Source: Tipula vernalis
Lineage: Eukaryota; Arthropoda; Insecta; Diptera; Tipulidae
Direction: 5' to 3'
DNA: 64,000 bases
NCBI GenBank assembly: GCA_958295665.1
Contig: OY282560.1
Span: 27,517,992-27,581,991, forward strand
A program made the translations under genes and the position numbers. Shown one piece after another: positions 32,946-45,480 of this stretch (positions are counted from its first letter, which is position 1; every line of letters starts with the position of its first letter). The notes beneath the pieces were generated by a model, which was given only the letters and a program-made list of their open reading frames with translations, did not search any database and had not been told where the DNA came from.

Positions 32946-33260
32946 TTACGTTTTTGCCTTGCCAATCAAGTTCGAATCACTAGATTGTAAATAAAACAGG
33001 ATCCAAATTTATTTCACGCAATAATTCACTTTTTAAATCACTTTTTAATTCACTTTTTAATCTTTACACTATCGCTTTCCAAATACTATTATTAATCTAA
33101 TTGGATCTCGTTCGCTTTTTATATATTCACACCAAAACTTCTAGAAATCTCATGACCGTTCCCGTAAGAATAGTCTGGAAATATGTAGAATAGTTGTAGC
33201 GCTTTTAATTAACTTATTCTATTCTACTGTAGGTATCATCTCGCCCGCCTGTAGCACAAA
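32946..33260 (-). repeat. LTR-like unit U5 (shortened)
   Basis: Starts TTACGTTTTTGCC, lacks the middle of U2, and keeps CTTTTTAAT, TTTACACTATCGC, TTTTATATATTC and the CTTATTCTATTCTAC end. A 35-bp tip of the same family recurs at about 35678-35712 (CTTATTCTATTC...GGTGTCACCGTAA). Confidence 0.6.
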
Positions 33261-33642
33261 CAAACTTTTAGACAAATGTAGAATTTAATGTGGAAATTAA
33301 TTAACTGTCAGTAAATTTAACTCGGTAGGGTAGGATATCACGGCTTAATTCTTACTAATGAATCAGAGTTACAAGTTATAGCAAAATGTTTTAGCGCACA
33401 ATAATATCCTTAGTAATTTAAAAATGTGTTAGATTTAAATGAATCATCTTAGGCAAAATACTGACACAAGAATATTTTTTTTAAAAAATAGGCTGTGTTT
33501 GGGTATGGTCTTAAGGTTTCACGCAGATCATGTGTCGGCCTAATATAGCCTTATAGATGAGTATAAATAAGTGGTGTGAAGTTTATGACAAATTGACAAA
33601 AAACATGATACATACAATACATTTTGTCGTTTGTTATCTGGA

Positions 33643-33887
33643 TATGCCATGGTAGGATTTCATGAATATTTGTGCCAAGTGATATTTTTGCGCGACCCTC
33701 AGGGTCTGAGATTTTTGATAGGTAATCGCAGAGGTAGGTACACAGATCTGACTATGCCATGGTATTCCATAGAATTTCAAGTATATTTGTGCCAAACCAT
33801 ATTTTTGCGCGACTCTCACCGTCTGATATTTTTTAAAATAAAAATGCGCAAAATTGTCGTGTGGCACAAATATTTATGAAACCCTAC
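33643..33887. repeat. Tandem duplication closed by an inverted segment
   Basis: Units beginning ATGCCATGGTA at 33643 and 33753 (period 110 bp) share TATTTGTGCCAA and ATATTTTTGCGCGAC. At 33862-33887 a segment TGGCACAAATATTTATGAAA is the inverse of the start of unit 1, so the whole can fold into a hairpin. The opposed open frames here are by-products of this symmetry. Confidence 0.75.
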
Positions 33888-34179
33888 TGAATAGTAGTCC
33901 GATCTGCATACCTATTTCTAAGAATACTTGTTAATGGCCTTCAAAGTTCATCTACACTTTTTAGTGTAATAGTTGTTCGGTTGTTAGGTTTTGGATTTCT
34001 TGTCATTTTTTTTTTGTCAGAAACTTCACTGTGGTGTATAAATAAGGTTACAGCTTGATGAAACGAAAGGAAAAAATTGAAATGATTGAAATTTGATTAT
34101 TTCCTTATTAAAAACTCTTAGGTTCCGCTTTTACAAATTAGATAATTTGGATTTTATTATTTATGGCGAGACACACTCA

Positions 34180-34785
34180 TTATTTAGTGACTATGCACTC
34201 TTCATTCACTGATGAATGACGAATTCAGTCATTATTCACCCATTATTCTCTTATTATTCTGTCATAAGCTCTATTACTTTCGCGAATATTGATAAATTTA
34301 CCAACAGTAGAATAATTTTACAAGAAACACATCACACGAAAGTTAAATCCAAAAGCAATGAAATCCATCTTGGCCTGTTGCTTTGGAAATACTAAATCGA
34401 AAACTAAATTCTAGATTATTCACTGAATATTCAGTCATTACTCACTCATAATTCATTAATTATTCATTGATTCATTGACCCACTAATTATTCATTATTCC
34501 TACAGTGCCCCTCAATAATCATTGATGAATAAAAATTTCATTTATTATTCACCCGTTATTCATATTCATTCGTTATTATCTGATTATAAAAGAAGAATGA
34601 TAACTAAGTAATAAGTAATGAATGAATTTTCAGTGAATGATGTCGGAATTAAGAGGGAATAATAAGTGAATTGAGTGCCTAATGAGAGAATAATCCGCGT
34701 TTAATGAATGTGGGTAAAATCAAAGAATATTCAACGAACAATCAGTGAATAATGAATGAATTATGATTAAATAATTATTATTCCT
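34180..34785. repeat. Foldback of degenerate ATTATTCA / TGAATAAT words
   Basis: About 34180-34560 is rich in CATTATTCAC-like words. About 34565-34785 is rich in the inverse, GTGAATAATG-like words. The change of polarity is near 34565. No coding potential is seen. Confidence 0.7.
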
Positions 34786-34799
34786 TTATTCTACTTTTA

Positions 34800-37230
34800 C
34801 AATATTCATTAGAGAGCTACAGTTTTAGATCTGAAGGGAAAAGTCGCCTCAGCTTCCTTCCGTTGACTGTAACCTCTCTTACGTTCTGTCAGGGTGATTT
34901 GCAAAGACCTCTTCAGTAAAATGTTTTAACGAGTAAAATACCAAATTTACAACATTATTGTTTCTACCTAAACCGAAAGAACTCAGATCTGCTGCCTGTT
35001 AAAGTTTTTCACAATGAAAAACCTTAAATACTAGTATCAGCCTATTTTATTTTCTCAGCAAGCAAAATAACTAATGTCATCGGTCTGTTAAAGGTTTTTC
35101 AGGACGGGCCTCTAAAATACTACTTTCTAACTGAAAATCGTATTCAAACTGCATACTTACTTGTCTGAATTTTTAGTTATCAAAGTGCCAACTTTTTTTT
35201 TTTAGCCTGAATTCTTGAAATTCACCGAAAAGTCAAAGGTGACGTATTTTACTGGAAAGTCATCGGTGATATTTTTTCCGGATGAACTACGAGAATATGA
35301 TCCCGGGGAAGCCCAAATTTGTTAAGTCGATTCTGGTCGTTTTTGTATGCCCCTTCCTTATTTTTAGAATGCTGCAACTGTGATCCCCACTTTGTTTTTC
35401 GTGCGCCCTATTACGAAATTGACTAAGGTCAGGTCGTCTAACTAACACTGAATTTTGCAATTTTTCGGTATTATTTTAGTAACGATCAAATCGAAAAATT
35501 GCAAACCGATAAAAGTTAGCGTTGTGTTATTTTTTAGAGTTTCAGAGTGCTGCTCGCAAGCTAAAGTGAAAAGTATTTACATGAAATTTCAAGCAGTATG
35601 CCTAGTAATTTCCATCAAATTTGTAAAAACATTCGATTCACGTTCCAAAAGTCGCATTTTATTACAAATAATGCTATGCTTATTCTATTCTAACCTAGGT
35701 GTCACCGTAAATATATATATATCGATTCCTAAGTCACTTCCGTATTCTTCTGAATGATTTAATGGCATAAATCTCCCAACACAATATGTTTTGACTTATT
35801 GCTGGTAAGCGGTGATGTCTCTGCCAAAGGATAACGCCTGTCGTTTTTTTTATCTTTCTTATTCTTAATGCTAGCTAGCAAGGATGAATTTTTGAACTAA
35901 CCTTTTGGTTACCAAGTAAATGGAAATGGACCACATTTTCAGTTAGGCGGAACATAACACCAAGGAGCCTTGTTGATCTCTGACGCTCTGAACTTTTCTG
36001 TATGTGAAGGCTATATTGAAGGTTATACCGAAAACCGCAGATAAATAAATCAGATGAGTGATAACTCTTACATCATTGCAAAGGCCGACTTTCAATATCG
36101 TGTCGTTTTCGCTTATGATTCATTCAGAACTGGTTTATATGAATCATTTACCAGCTTCGAGTGGGTCGGACATTTCAATCAACAAAATATTTTTATATAA
36201 CTGTTAAATGAACAAACCATTCCACAAACAATTTGCGCCAATAAATATTTTGTTCTAGCGACTTAATAAACCTCTAATTAGTCATTCTACAAACAGTTCA
36301 TCTATCATAAATCCAGTAAATAACAGCAACCAACATTGTACCGTGTATACACAACACACCCACCCAAAAATTTCCATAACTTGTGAAATTTGTAATTTAT
36401 ATTTGTCAACCGTAAAAGAAACCAAAACAACACAATCAATATTTTGTGTGAATCATCCCGCAAAAATTTTGCGTCTGAGTCAAACTCACTGATATACTTT
36501 CACAATGGTGTATATACCATACCAACATTTATATGCCGCGGCGCGGCGTCGTCTCCAATCATATTTTTATTGGTCACGCGGTTAACTCAAAAAAACAAAA
36601 TAATTGTATAACATAACATATGTTAAGTACATACTTAAGTACATACAAGCAGCATAAAACCGAAGTGATTCAATTCACAACACATAAATTAATCCGTGTG
36701 TGTGTGTGTGTGGGTTGGGATGAGACAAGAAAATTCAAAAGTTTTAAAATTCATATCATTCCGCAAAATATAAAAATAAAAATAAAAATTCTTTAAATTT
36801 TTTTTTTTTTTGTCAGTTTTATGTTTTTATTTGTGAAAATGCAAAAAAAAAATAAATAAAAAAATTATTGGCATTTCCTCGACAGACGACAAACCAACAA
36901 CAACACAAAAAAATCGCTCTCTTTCTCTCTCGCTCTCTTATATGGTTGGTAAACAATTAATTTTCCGCTCAACATTAAAAAGTTTTGTGCGTATTACAAT
37001 GAATTTCGAACAGTTTGATTTGTCTTATTATTAAGGACTCAAACCATATAGTATAACAGTTTTGTACTACATTATCGACCATACCAAATGTTTCCATGAT
37101 AATATTTAATGCTCTCTTTTTACGTTTGTGACGTATGTGCATGCAATCGAAAGTGAAAATAGACTTGATGTGTTTATTTATGTATGAAAAACTTTACAAA
37201 ATTGTTGTTGGAAAATTAAAGATTTTGTTG
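34800..37230. other. Unassigned DNA upstream of the host exon
   Basis: No exon recognised. It holds a (GT)n microsatellite (36696-36712), poly-A/T runs and a CT-rich tract (36915-36939). It could be an intron or promoter region of the gene with the exon at 37281. Confidence 0.4.
36915..36948. promoter_or_regulatory. CT-rich (GAGA-type) tract
   Basis: CGCTCTCTTTCTCTCTCGC followed by TCTCTTATATGG. (CT)n/GAGA tracts are bound by GAGA factor at many fly promoters. Whether this is a promoter or only a microsatellite cannot be decided from sequence. Confidence 0.2.
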
Positions 37231-37280
37231 TTATTGTTGTTGTATACTTATTACTTATGATTTGTTTGGTTTATTTTTAG

Positions 37281-37459
37281 GCATCGCTCAGTTTGGATAA
37301 TTCAGTGGAAACGTACTTACTGAAAAACGAGGGCGATTTTATAAGTGTGGAACAGGGTAAAGAGTTGCGAAAAAAGAAGCAGAGAGAAGAAAATATGAGG
37401 CAATTATTGGATGTAACCAATACGTTTACGTCAGAAGAAATACGTGATTTTGAAATGAG
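37281..37459 (+). CDS. Internal exon of an unidentified host protein
   Basis: A 179-bp segment is bounded by a strong acceptor (TTTGTTTGGTTTATTTTTAG) and a near-consensus donor (GAG|GTAAGTG). Exactly one frame is open across it, beginning in phase 0 (Ala-Ser-Leu) and ending with two bases of an AG- codon; the other two frames stop early. The peptide is hydrophilic and probably helical: NSVETYLLKNEGDFISVEQ, a basic KELRKKKQREE run, then LLDVTNTFTSEEIRDFEM. G+C content is clearly above the flanks. Complexity and splice sites argue for a real conserved exon. I cannot name the protein. Partner exons are not visible within several kb, so the introns are long or the neighbours lie outside the window. 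Confidence 0.8.
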
Positions 37460-38100
37460 GTAAGTGACGACGAATGCGTTCGTGTTTATAAAATAAAAAA
37501 AGCAAAAAAAAAAAAAAATTAAAGGTGTTAAAGATGATGACGTTGTTGTTGTTGTTGCTAATACACTGTAGTATAGATAGTTGTACATAAAAAAGAAAAT
37601 TTTGGGATGAAATTGAACAAACAAAAAAAAAATCGAAAATATCAGCGGTTAATCAATTTCCTGTTTTTATCGATGATGAACTCGTTTGGGTATTATGTGC
37701 TATATACGAGTTTGAATGTGTATTGATTTTCGTCTTATCGTTTTGATTTTGATTGAAGTTTGTGTTTATTGATGATGATGTTGATGTGTAAGATTCATTA
37801 TCTAGTTATAATTTTTGTTTTATTTCTTCAATTTATGGCGTGCCTTAGGAGGTATAAAAAGAAGTTTGGAAAATGTTTGATTGCAAATCATCTGGTGTCC
37901 TGAGTTTCTCTCTTTTAATTCTTAATCACATATGTACTGTATCCCTAATAAAAAGAAAAAAAAAAAATAAATCATGATTGTCTACGACCTACCTGAAACT
38001 GAATTTAAGAAGTGTTAGGAATAGATCAATAAACCGAAATGGCCCAAAGATCAGTGAAACCGGGCAACTATACTAACACGATTTTTCTAAACGTTTTTAG
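37460..38100. other. Probable intron following the exon
   Basis: Starts with the donor GTAAGTG and contains poly-A and (GTT)n tracts. No further exon is seen before the degenerate repeat begins at about 38110. Confidence 0.4.
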
Positions 38101-38109
38101 AAATACCAA

Positions 38110-39740
38110 AATTTTCAAGATTGAACCCTGAAAAAATTCTAACTCAACTCCTCCTTCTTGACCCAAAAATCAGCTCTCAACTCAACTCAATTCTCAACTC
38201 AACTCAATCTATTGGGTCCTGAAAAATAAGCCCTAACTAAATCCTCAACTCAACTCCCAACTTAAAGTTCAACTCAACCCCAAAATCAATACCGTCCGAA
38301 AACTGCATGCGTCCATGAACTCAACTCAATTCTAGTTCAATCTCTAATTCAACCCCTAACACTACCCCAAACTCAAAACAACACAAGCTAACTTCCAATT
38401 CAATCGTCAATTCAGTTGATTCAATCTCAACTAAACCAACTCAACCATAGCCCAATCCCAACTCAGCCTGCGTCCCAGCCCTTAAATCAACTGCAAACTC
38501 AACTTCTAATTCAACTTATAAATCAATATACTGTGAAAAGCTACATGCGTACATGAACTGAAGTTAACTCTAATTCAACTCACAAATAAATCTACAGCTG
38601 AACTCCTGTTTAATCCAACCCTAACTCAAGGCACAACTGAATCCTCAAACCAAACTATATCAAAATTGTTCGCCTTGACTATAGAAACAAGTCGTTCTCG
38701 AGATACGATGGGTACATACAGACCTCCATACATCCAGACAGACGGACATCAGTCTGTTTCTAAGGTCATGGCGGAGAATCGCAAACCTTTTAGCAGCTGT
38801 ACGTCAAAGGAAGGAGCCATACGAATTGACCCAAAATTACGCGGTGATATTGCCCATATTCATTGCCCAATTTTTTATATAAGGTTGTTTGAGGATTCAG
38901 ATGGGCGTTGAGTTTACGGTTAAATTGAGGGTTGACATGGGTTCCATTTGCGGGCTAGTTGGGGTTGAGTTGGAGTTGAGTTGGGATTGGGTTAGAGTTT
39001 AGCGAGAAGTTCAGCTGAGAATCTATATGAGTTGAATTGACGGTTGAATTAGATTTAGTTGAGTTCATGTCCGCAGATAGTTTTTAAGACCATGTTGATA
39101 TGGGAGTTGAGTTGGGCATGAGTTTGGGGATGATTTAAGGGTTATATTGCAGGTCAAGTTAAGGTTGATTTGGGGTTAGATTATGGCTGAGTTGCTATTG
39201 AGTTGATATTGAGTTAGTGGTTAAGTTGGGAATTTATTTGCGGTTGTGTTGAGGGTTGAGCTGGAAGTTAGCTTGAGTTGTTTTAAGTTCAGTTCATGTC
39301 GAATTTTCTAGTTTTCCGAGTCGCTTGATTTGAGAATTGAGTTGGACGTTGAGTTTAAGGGTAAGCTGAGGATTGAGTTGGGGGTTGAGTTAGAGTTTAA
39401 GTTAGAATTAAGTTGAGTTCATATACGCATATAGTTTTCGGACCGGACTGATTTAGGGATTGGGTTTGGAGTAGAGTTTTCCAAGGGGTTCAGTCGCGGA
39501 TTTATTTAGGGAGATTGTTTGGTTGAGTTGAAAGTAAGCCTGAGTTCAGTTCATGTACGGATGTATTTTTCCGGACCATGTTGATTTAGATATTGAATAG
39601 CGCGTTGATTTTCGGGTCGATTTGATGGCTTGATTTGATTTGGAAGTTAGCTTGACTTGTTCTCAGTTGAGTTCATGTACGCAAGTAGTTTTTCCTTCGG
39701 TGTTAATTTAAAAATTGAGTTGGCCAATATTGAGTTGGCC
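38110..39740. repeat. Large foldback with degenerate GTTGAGTTGGG arms, copy 2
   Basis: The left arm (about 38130-38650) consists of CTCAACTCAACCC-like words. The right arm (about 38890-39740) has GTTGAGTTGGG-like words. The core (about 38660-38880) contains CAGACAGACGGACATC, TCTGTTTCTAAGGTCATGG, AGCTGTACGTCAA and CCATACGAATTGACCCAAAA. The same motifs occur in the same order in copy 1 (about 7450-7640), which establishes a family. The arms are more degenerate than the core. Confidence 0.8.
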
Positions 39741-39744
39741 AATT

Positions 39745-41740
39745 AGTTGATGGTTCTATAAATCTCTCAATGCCTTTTCAAATGTATGAAGAGTCGTAAT
39801 TTATTTGTTTACGTACTTCACCAAGAACGAGACGTTTTAACTCTGGATACCAAAAGAAATCATCATTAAAGTCATCAATTCTGTGCACATAAGCCATCTC
39901 CAAGCCAAACCAGAATATGAGCATAAGGTAGTCCATACTTTTACCACTCTAAATGTATATAAATCACACCGAACTTCAGCAAACATTTTTCGCCTTTGTG
40001 GTAATAGCATTTCCATCGTTGATGATGCCATCTCTCGAATATACATACTGCTGCATATGACGCATCATCCTCAGTTTGCCGTCCTTTAGTTGGATTTCTG
40101 TGTCGTAGTTCAAAATGATATCCATTTCCACATCTGTTTCCATGTATGTAAAACGATGTCGCTTGATCCATATTCTTCCTCAGCCATTATTACAGCCACT
40201 TCTACTACCGGCGGTCCATTGAATCACCTCTCATGTTCGCCTTGTAGGAATTTCTCGGCTAAGATAACCTGCTTGAATTCAGGACTGATCTTTCTCATGA
40301 CCTGCAACTGAAGTACGTCTCTCGTTTAAGGCACATTTGCTTGTTGCTAACAAAATTTCCTTAGAAAAATTTCGGTAGTGGGCAGGAAAATGTTCAACTT
40401 CCAACGAGTCACCAATCAGGATAATGCGTAAGGGTTCCAGAGGATCCATTATGAGAGACGAGAGACTAGAGCATAATTCGCTGACGGATCTTAATCAAAA
40501 GCTGCAGTGCTTAATGTTCTCCAGATGCGCTTTCTTGCAGTAGTTGTTGCAGTTTTGACTTGTTGTAGTCTTGATTCTCTTTCTGGGGCCGTTCCAGCTT
40601 CTCTTCTTCTTTGTTCTCTTTCTCTGCTCTGTTATTGCCTTGATTGTCTTTATGGGATTGATCTCGCTTCTCTTTATCTGTTCTCTTGCTGTCAATTTAG
40701 CGCAATAGATTATACAGTTAAGAAGCAAATAACTACCATAATATACAATTATTTGACATGGTGGAGGATTTGGAGTGGCGTAGCATATACCACTGGTGGA
40801 GTTTAATTAATTAGAGAAATAAAAACTGTTTATTTTGATTGCTAGTGGGTGGCAAATTGTTGCAGGTCTGTCTAATGGTCAGATTGGCCTATTTACGTTC
40901 AGATCGTATGTTTCATTTTATCAGAGTTAACTCAAATACGATAAGAATCCAAAATGTCAGTGTGGTGAATTAAATTCTCACTAACCATGATGTTGGTTTA
41001 GCTGAATTCATAACTCTACTTCCAGTTGCCTCGCTGATATCGATATCCTGAAAGTTGAAATAAATGATTGATCCCTTCTGCACTGTCCTTGCGCTGCCCT
41101 AAGATTTCCTTCTACATTCAAATTTAAGATGCCATTATTTTCGAAAGTACGAGGGTATACAACACTATGCTCGGCGACATACGAAACTAAAAAAAAATCA
41201 GAGCAGATATTAGCATTTTGTAGTCTTGTGTCCCACTGCCGCTAAGTCTTTATGGTATAGCAATGTACACTGTTTAAATTCCACATCCCAAGCTTCAAAT
41301 TTGTGGCGAACTGTAGTATCATCGGTGTTTGTCCAGCATGTAAATACTTTAGGTAATATTATCTTAAGATACCTATCGTATAGAATTGAAGATTCTTGTT
41401 ATTTGCAGGAAGAAAATATGGACTTGGAAGTAGTACACCTAAATTGGGGAATTGTTCTATTTTCCAACAGAAATTGAAAAACAAATGGTTCAGATTCAGA
41501 ATCTAGTTTCAAAAATATTCCAAATGGAACGTCAAATCCTGATACTAGTCTCTCCTTTCTTTTTACTGAAAATAAAAATTAAGATATCCAGAACAACAAA
41601 TCTCGCTCAGGGCGCTCGGAGGCCTAGAGTACTGTAATAGTGTATTGAATTGATTCCGTTTTTCAGCTGTTTGCGACCTCTATGTGTTGTACTGGCTTCT
41701 ATGGTAATTCACGTCTATGCTGTTCTTTATGTTCTCCCGT
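39745..41740. other. Possible remnant of a coding element, - strand, unrecognised
   Basis: The - strand of about 40450-39840 gives broken but amino-acid-rich frames, e.g. EMDIILNYDTEIQLKDGKL, RMMRHMQQYVYSRDGI and AYVHRIDDFNDDFFWYPE, with stops and frame changes. They look like decayed protein-coding DNA, perhaps part of the BEL/Pao element just to the right, but no motif allows assignment. CTCTTCTTCTTTG/CTCTTTCTCTGC low-complexity sequence lies at about 40595-40690. Confidence 0.35.
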
Positions 41741-41749
41741 TTTGCCATC

Positions 41750-42020
41750 ATATGTGTTAATATTTTGGGTGAGCTTCTGCCGAACAAACCTGTCACATTT
41801 GGTCCACAAAAGCTCTTGAAATAATCTGATCGATCAGGTTTTACAATGTTACCTGATTTATCGGTCCTATTGACAGGAATTGCCTGTATTGCTCTTGGCT
41901 AAACCGTCAAAAACCATTCCGAATTTAGTTGTGTTGTTTGACCTTTTTATGACTTCTTGGTAGTGTGTCCAGGCGTCCCAGTTCCTCAATCTGGTTTTTC
42001 GACCATACCATTATCATCAG
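41750..42020 (-). pseudogene. BEL/Pao-type reverse transcriptase remnant
   Basis: On - from about 41980 one frame reads HYQEVIKRSNNTTKFGMVF followed by DGLAKSNTGNSCQ and a stop. BEL/Pao polymerases have a well-known block of the form HxxVxK-S-TTKxRVVFDxSAKxxxGxSLND at this place in the RT fingers. The match in spacing and residues is good. A following frame gives LFQELLWTKCDRFV. No catalytic YVDD block is recognised, so this is a short fragment of a dead copy. It is the only BEL-type sequence seen in the window. Confidence 0.6.
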
Positions 42021-42029
42021 AACGAGTAG

Positions 42030-42850
42030 TGCCAAAATATTATTTGCCGTTGGGCCATGTTATATTTTGTAAAAATTCTGATCAACCCAGCATGAAATAA
42101 TAGGTTTTATATTAGGAACTATTTATAGGATCTACTAAATACTTCAGATATAAAATTTCACTAGAATCCATCAACAAATGTGCGTATTCCATTTGGTGCT
42201 GGAAATTGAGAAGAAAGCCCGAATTAACTAAGTATGTAGAAATAAATTTGGCGAATATAATTTTTGGTTGACATGGATCAAATTATCATTGACATTGCTC
42301 CGCAATATTTCTTGAAATGGCCATGTTTATTTAGGAAATTCCATTCCTGCTCCAAATGGAACATCTGCGATCGTGCACCAATTCCATTAAAATTTGATAT
42401 CTGACTTAACCAACATATTTGATGATCAATGAATTAGTTGCAGCATATCCGAAAGATGAATCAAGATAGCGGGTTTCAAACTTTTGTTGATGGTTTTCAA
42501 CACATACCTAAGTCCTGGAAATCTTATTACGAAATATTCTGGTTTCGTCTTGTGTACCGTTCTCGTTTAATGGTTTTATGTGCTCCAACTGAATGTAACT
42601 GCTCCAAATTTCTTGAAGAGAATATTGGATTTATTAGAGATTTTTTCTAAATGGGGGGCAATTTCTAAATCACTGTCAGAAATGAGCTTCCTAGATTCGA
42701 TGTAACCAGCTTGAATGGTAGCCATACTTCAAATCATCCACTATTGCCTATGCTCACTCTAATTGAGATCCGATACGGCGACCTTCTCGATTTCCCTAAA
42801 TTTACGTAATATGTTTTTTACAACCCAATGACCTTTTGTGATTGTGCAGT
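42030..42850. other. Unassigned DNA
   Basis: No recognised gene; it may be decayed upstream sequence of the BEL/Pao element. Confidence 0.3.
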
Positions 42851-42853
42851 GAA

Positions 42854-43121
42854 GTGTGTGAGGTTAGCCCAGTGGAAATAATTATACACATCAGGCAATA
42901 CTATTTCCATCACTTCCCAGTTTTTTTTTTTTTTTTTTTTTTCAAAATAATCGTAAAATCTGACACTATGGAATAAAATATTTGTAAATAAGAGAATCGA
43001 GTAAAAGAGCAATATGTTGCGATTATTTTGAAGAAAAAAAACTCGGAACGGATGGAAATAGTATTGCCTGATGTACATTTTTATTTTGTCTGGGATGGCA
43101 TCCTGAGATAAGTTCACACAC
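42854..43121. mobile_element. 268-bp MITE with terminal inverted repeats of about 90 bp
   Basis: The ends GTGTGTGAGGTTA and TAAGTTCACACAC pair. Inside them, CATCAGGCAATACTATTTCC (42887-) and GGAAATAGTATTGCCTGATG (about 43053-) are exact inverses within a perfect 23-bp stretch. Further inward TTCAAAATAATCG pairs with CGATTATTTTGAA. The loop holds a poly-T run. No coding capacity. Confidence 0.82.
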
Positions 43122-43124
43122 TTT

Positions 43125-43742
43125 TATACTGGCCGGAAAATTACTAGCTGATCAGAAAATGGTGGATTTTCTGTAAAATCCCAGTTGCCACAATATTTTT
43201 TTTTTGTGTTGGTACACTTGACCCAGGCGTATCATGACATTTGTGACCATATTCGATCCTTCAATTATGAAAGAAATTATGAAGAAAATTGGCGCGTGTT
43301 TTGATCAAACCTCGTATTTTAACCATTTGAAGCTATTTTTGTTAGATAGCGAAATATTTTAAACCAGGCAGTCACAAGAAACCATTGCCTATTTTGTGAG
43401 TTAAACGATATTTTTTGCATTGCGGCTCATGTAGTTTTAGTCCATGATTTGTTGACAACAAATTAAAAGGCACGTTTCCGTTGGTTTTAGTTTAAAAAAA
43501 AGGGCAGTCAAAACATCTGAACCGACGACCATCCACTGGTTAGAAAACAGATTTATATTGAAATATTTTCTATAAAAATTTCAAAACCCACCATATTGAT
43601 TCATCATTTGGACGTGCCGTAACTAAGCCGGATATCACATTTCAACGGAATTTGTACATAATCGTAGAAGTTCCGTTTGGGACAGGGATCGAGTTTCTTA
43701 AATAAAACATTGGGGAGGGGCACTGCTAATGATACATTGATA
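43125..43742. other. Unassigned DNA
   Basis: No gene or repeat recognised. The string CGTAACTAAG at about 43618 resembles the hAT-like terminus at 43749 and may be another decayed end. Confidence 0.35.
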
Positions 43743-44419
43743 TAGTGGCGTAACTAAGTACCCGCAGCGGGAGGCCCACGGTTGTTGGGGCCTACAATGT
43801 TTCCTTTATTAGTTCAAATTTTAGATTAGATATAGCTCAGTTTAAACTTATAGTGCAAATTAGCAGAACAGTACATTTCTTGGAAATTTTTAAGAAAAGG
43901 CGGTTTTCTAATTAATAAGATAAAAAAAGAAATCGTTCATGTTGCTAACAAATATTTTCTTAAGACAGGGTCAATTATTTCTTCTCGGTTCTGATTCCAT
44001 AGAAATAAAAATGCCTTGAGGTTCTGAACGATATTTAGATTTAGAAGAAAATTAGCTAAACTCGTTTAAAATAAAAGCTTTCGACATCAAACGACAACGA
44101 TTTTTATGTTTGCTGGGTTGATTTATTTGTATTACACGTTTTGCGTAACTTTAAGTTTACCACTGTTCCATTTATCAAAAATCAACCTTTTACAAATCAA
44201 ATTGAGCCGTTAGCCAAACAAATTCTACTGTTACAAATTAAGTTTTGATTTGAAAAAGGAAGCTTATAATAACCTTCTGGTGTTCGCAGCTTGCGCTGAT
44301 GTATGAAAAATACATAAACACGACTGAAAATAAATTCTTGTTTCCCTCACTTGAGCCAAACCAGTCACAAGGCACAAAAATTACCGAGAATGTACAAATA
44401 AATTATCAAGCTTAAAGCT

Positions 44420-45480
44420 CATTGAAAACAAATACCCTAAATTAATCCTAAAATACCACCTTCCTTTGTAATATCAAATTTGAAAATCAAATGGTTTGAT
44501 TTGAAAAGCTCTTAAAACTGAAAGCACTTTTTTACAATGAGTAAAAATATTCTAAATTCTACCTGAAATTCCGTCATACCTTGCAATATCAAATTTTGAA
44601 GTAAAAGGGTTTGTTTAAAAAGCTTCGATGAGTGAAAGCTCTAAAAACTAAAACTCTTGACAATTTTTTTAAATACATAATTTATGCTCATCACACATTT
44701 GATTAAAAACTTGAAATTATAAAACAGTTAAAAAATGTTAAGTTCAAACCCCAAGAGGTAAGAGCTAAGGCAAGCTTAAAGCTTATTGAAAACAGATATG
44801 TATTCTAAATTTATTCCAAAATCCCATCTTATCTTTTAAAAATATCTAATTTCAGAATAAAATGTAAATGATTTGGTTTAAAAAGCTTCGATACGTGAAA
44901 GCTCCTAAAACTAAAGTTTCGACATTTTTTGCAAATACATAATTTATGTTCAAAAAACATTTTAACAAAAACCTCAAATTATTAAAAAGCTCAAAAATGT
45001 TAAGTTCAAACTCATTGGAAGATCAAAATTATTAAGTTAAAAGCTAATTGGAAACAAACATTCTAAATTTAGCCTAAAATTCCGTTACACAGTGTAACTG
45101 AATTTTGTGATAAATTGTTTAAAAGAGTTTCGATCGGTGAAAGCTCTTAAAACCAAAAGCTCTTGAAAGATTCACATTCATCATTTCACAAAAGGCTCAG
45201 AAATGTTAAGTTTAAACCCAAATACCTAGTATAAATTAATTATCAAGCCTAAAGCTCCATTGTTAACAAATTTTCTAAATTTATTCCAAAATTTCGTCGC
45301 CCATTTTAATACAAAATTTCGGAGTAAAATGATTTTATTCAAAAAGCATCGATAAACGAAAGCTTATATTATAATACCAAGTTTCCTAGTAAAATGATTT
45401 GGTTCCGGTAGATTCCGTTATCCTGTGTAAAGTCGAATTTCTGAGTAAAATGGTTTGGTTCAGAAAGCTTTTCTAATTGA
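44420..45480 (+). repeat. Diverged tandem units inside the hAT-like element
   Basis: Units of roughly 200-260 bp recur, each with ATTCTAAATTTA-CC-AAAATTCC-like, TTTGGTTTAAAAAGCTTCGAT, GTGAAAGCTC and AACTAAAA-CTCTTGA blocks (for instance near 44560, 44820, 45060, 45290 and 45420). Strongly diverged. No frame is open across units. Confidence 0.6.

Noticed and set aside
33631..33879. Opposed open frames on both strands (82 and 77 residues)
   Set aside because: Produced by the duplicated, inverted repeat at 33643-33887; no codon or domain evidence.
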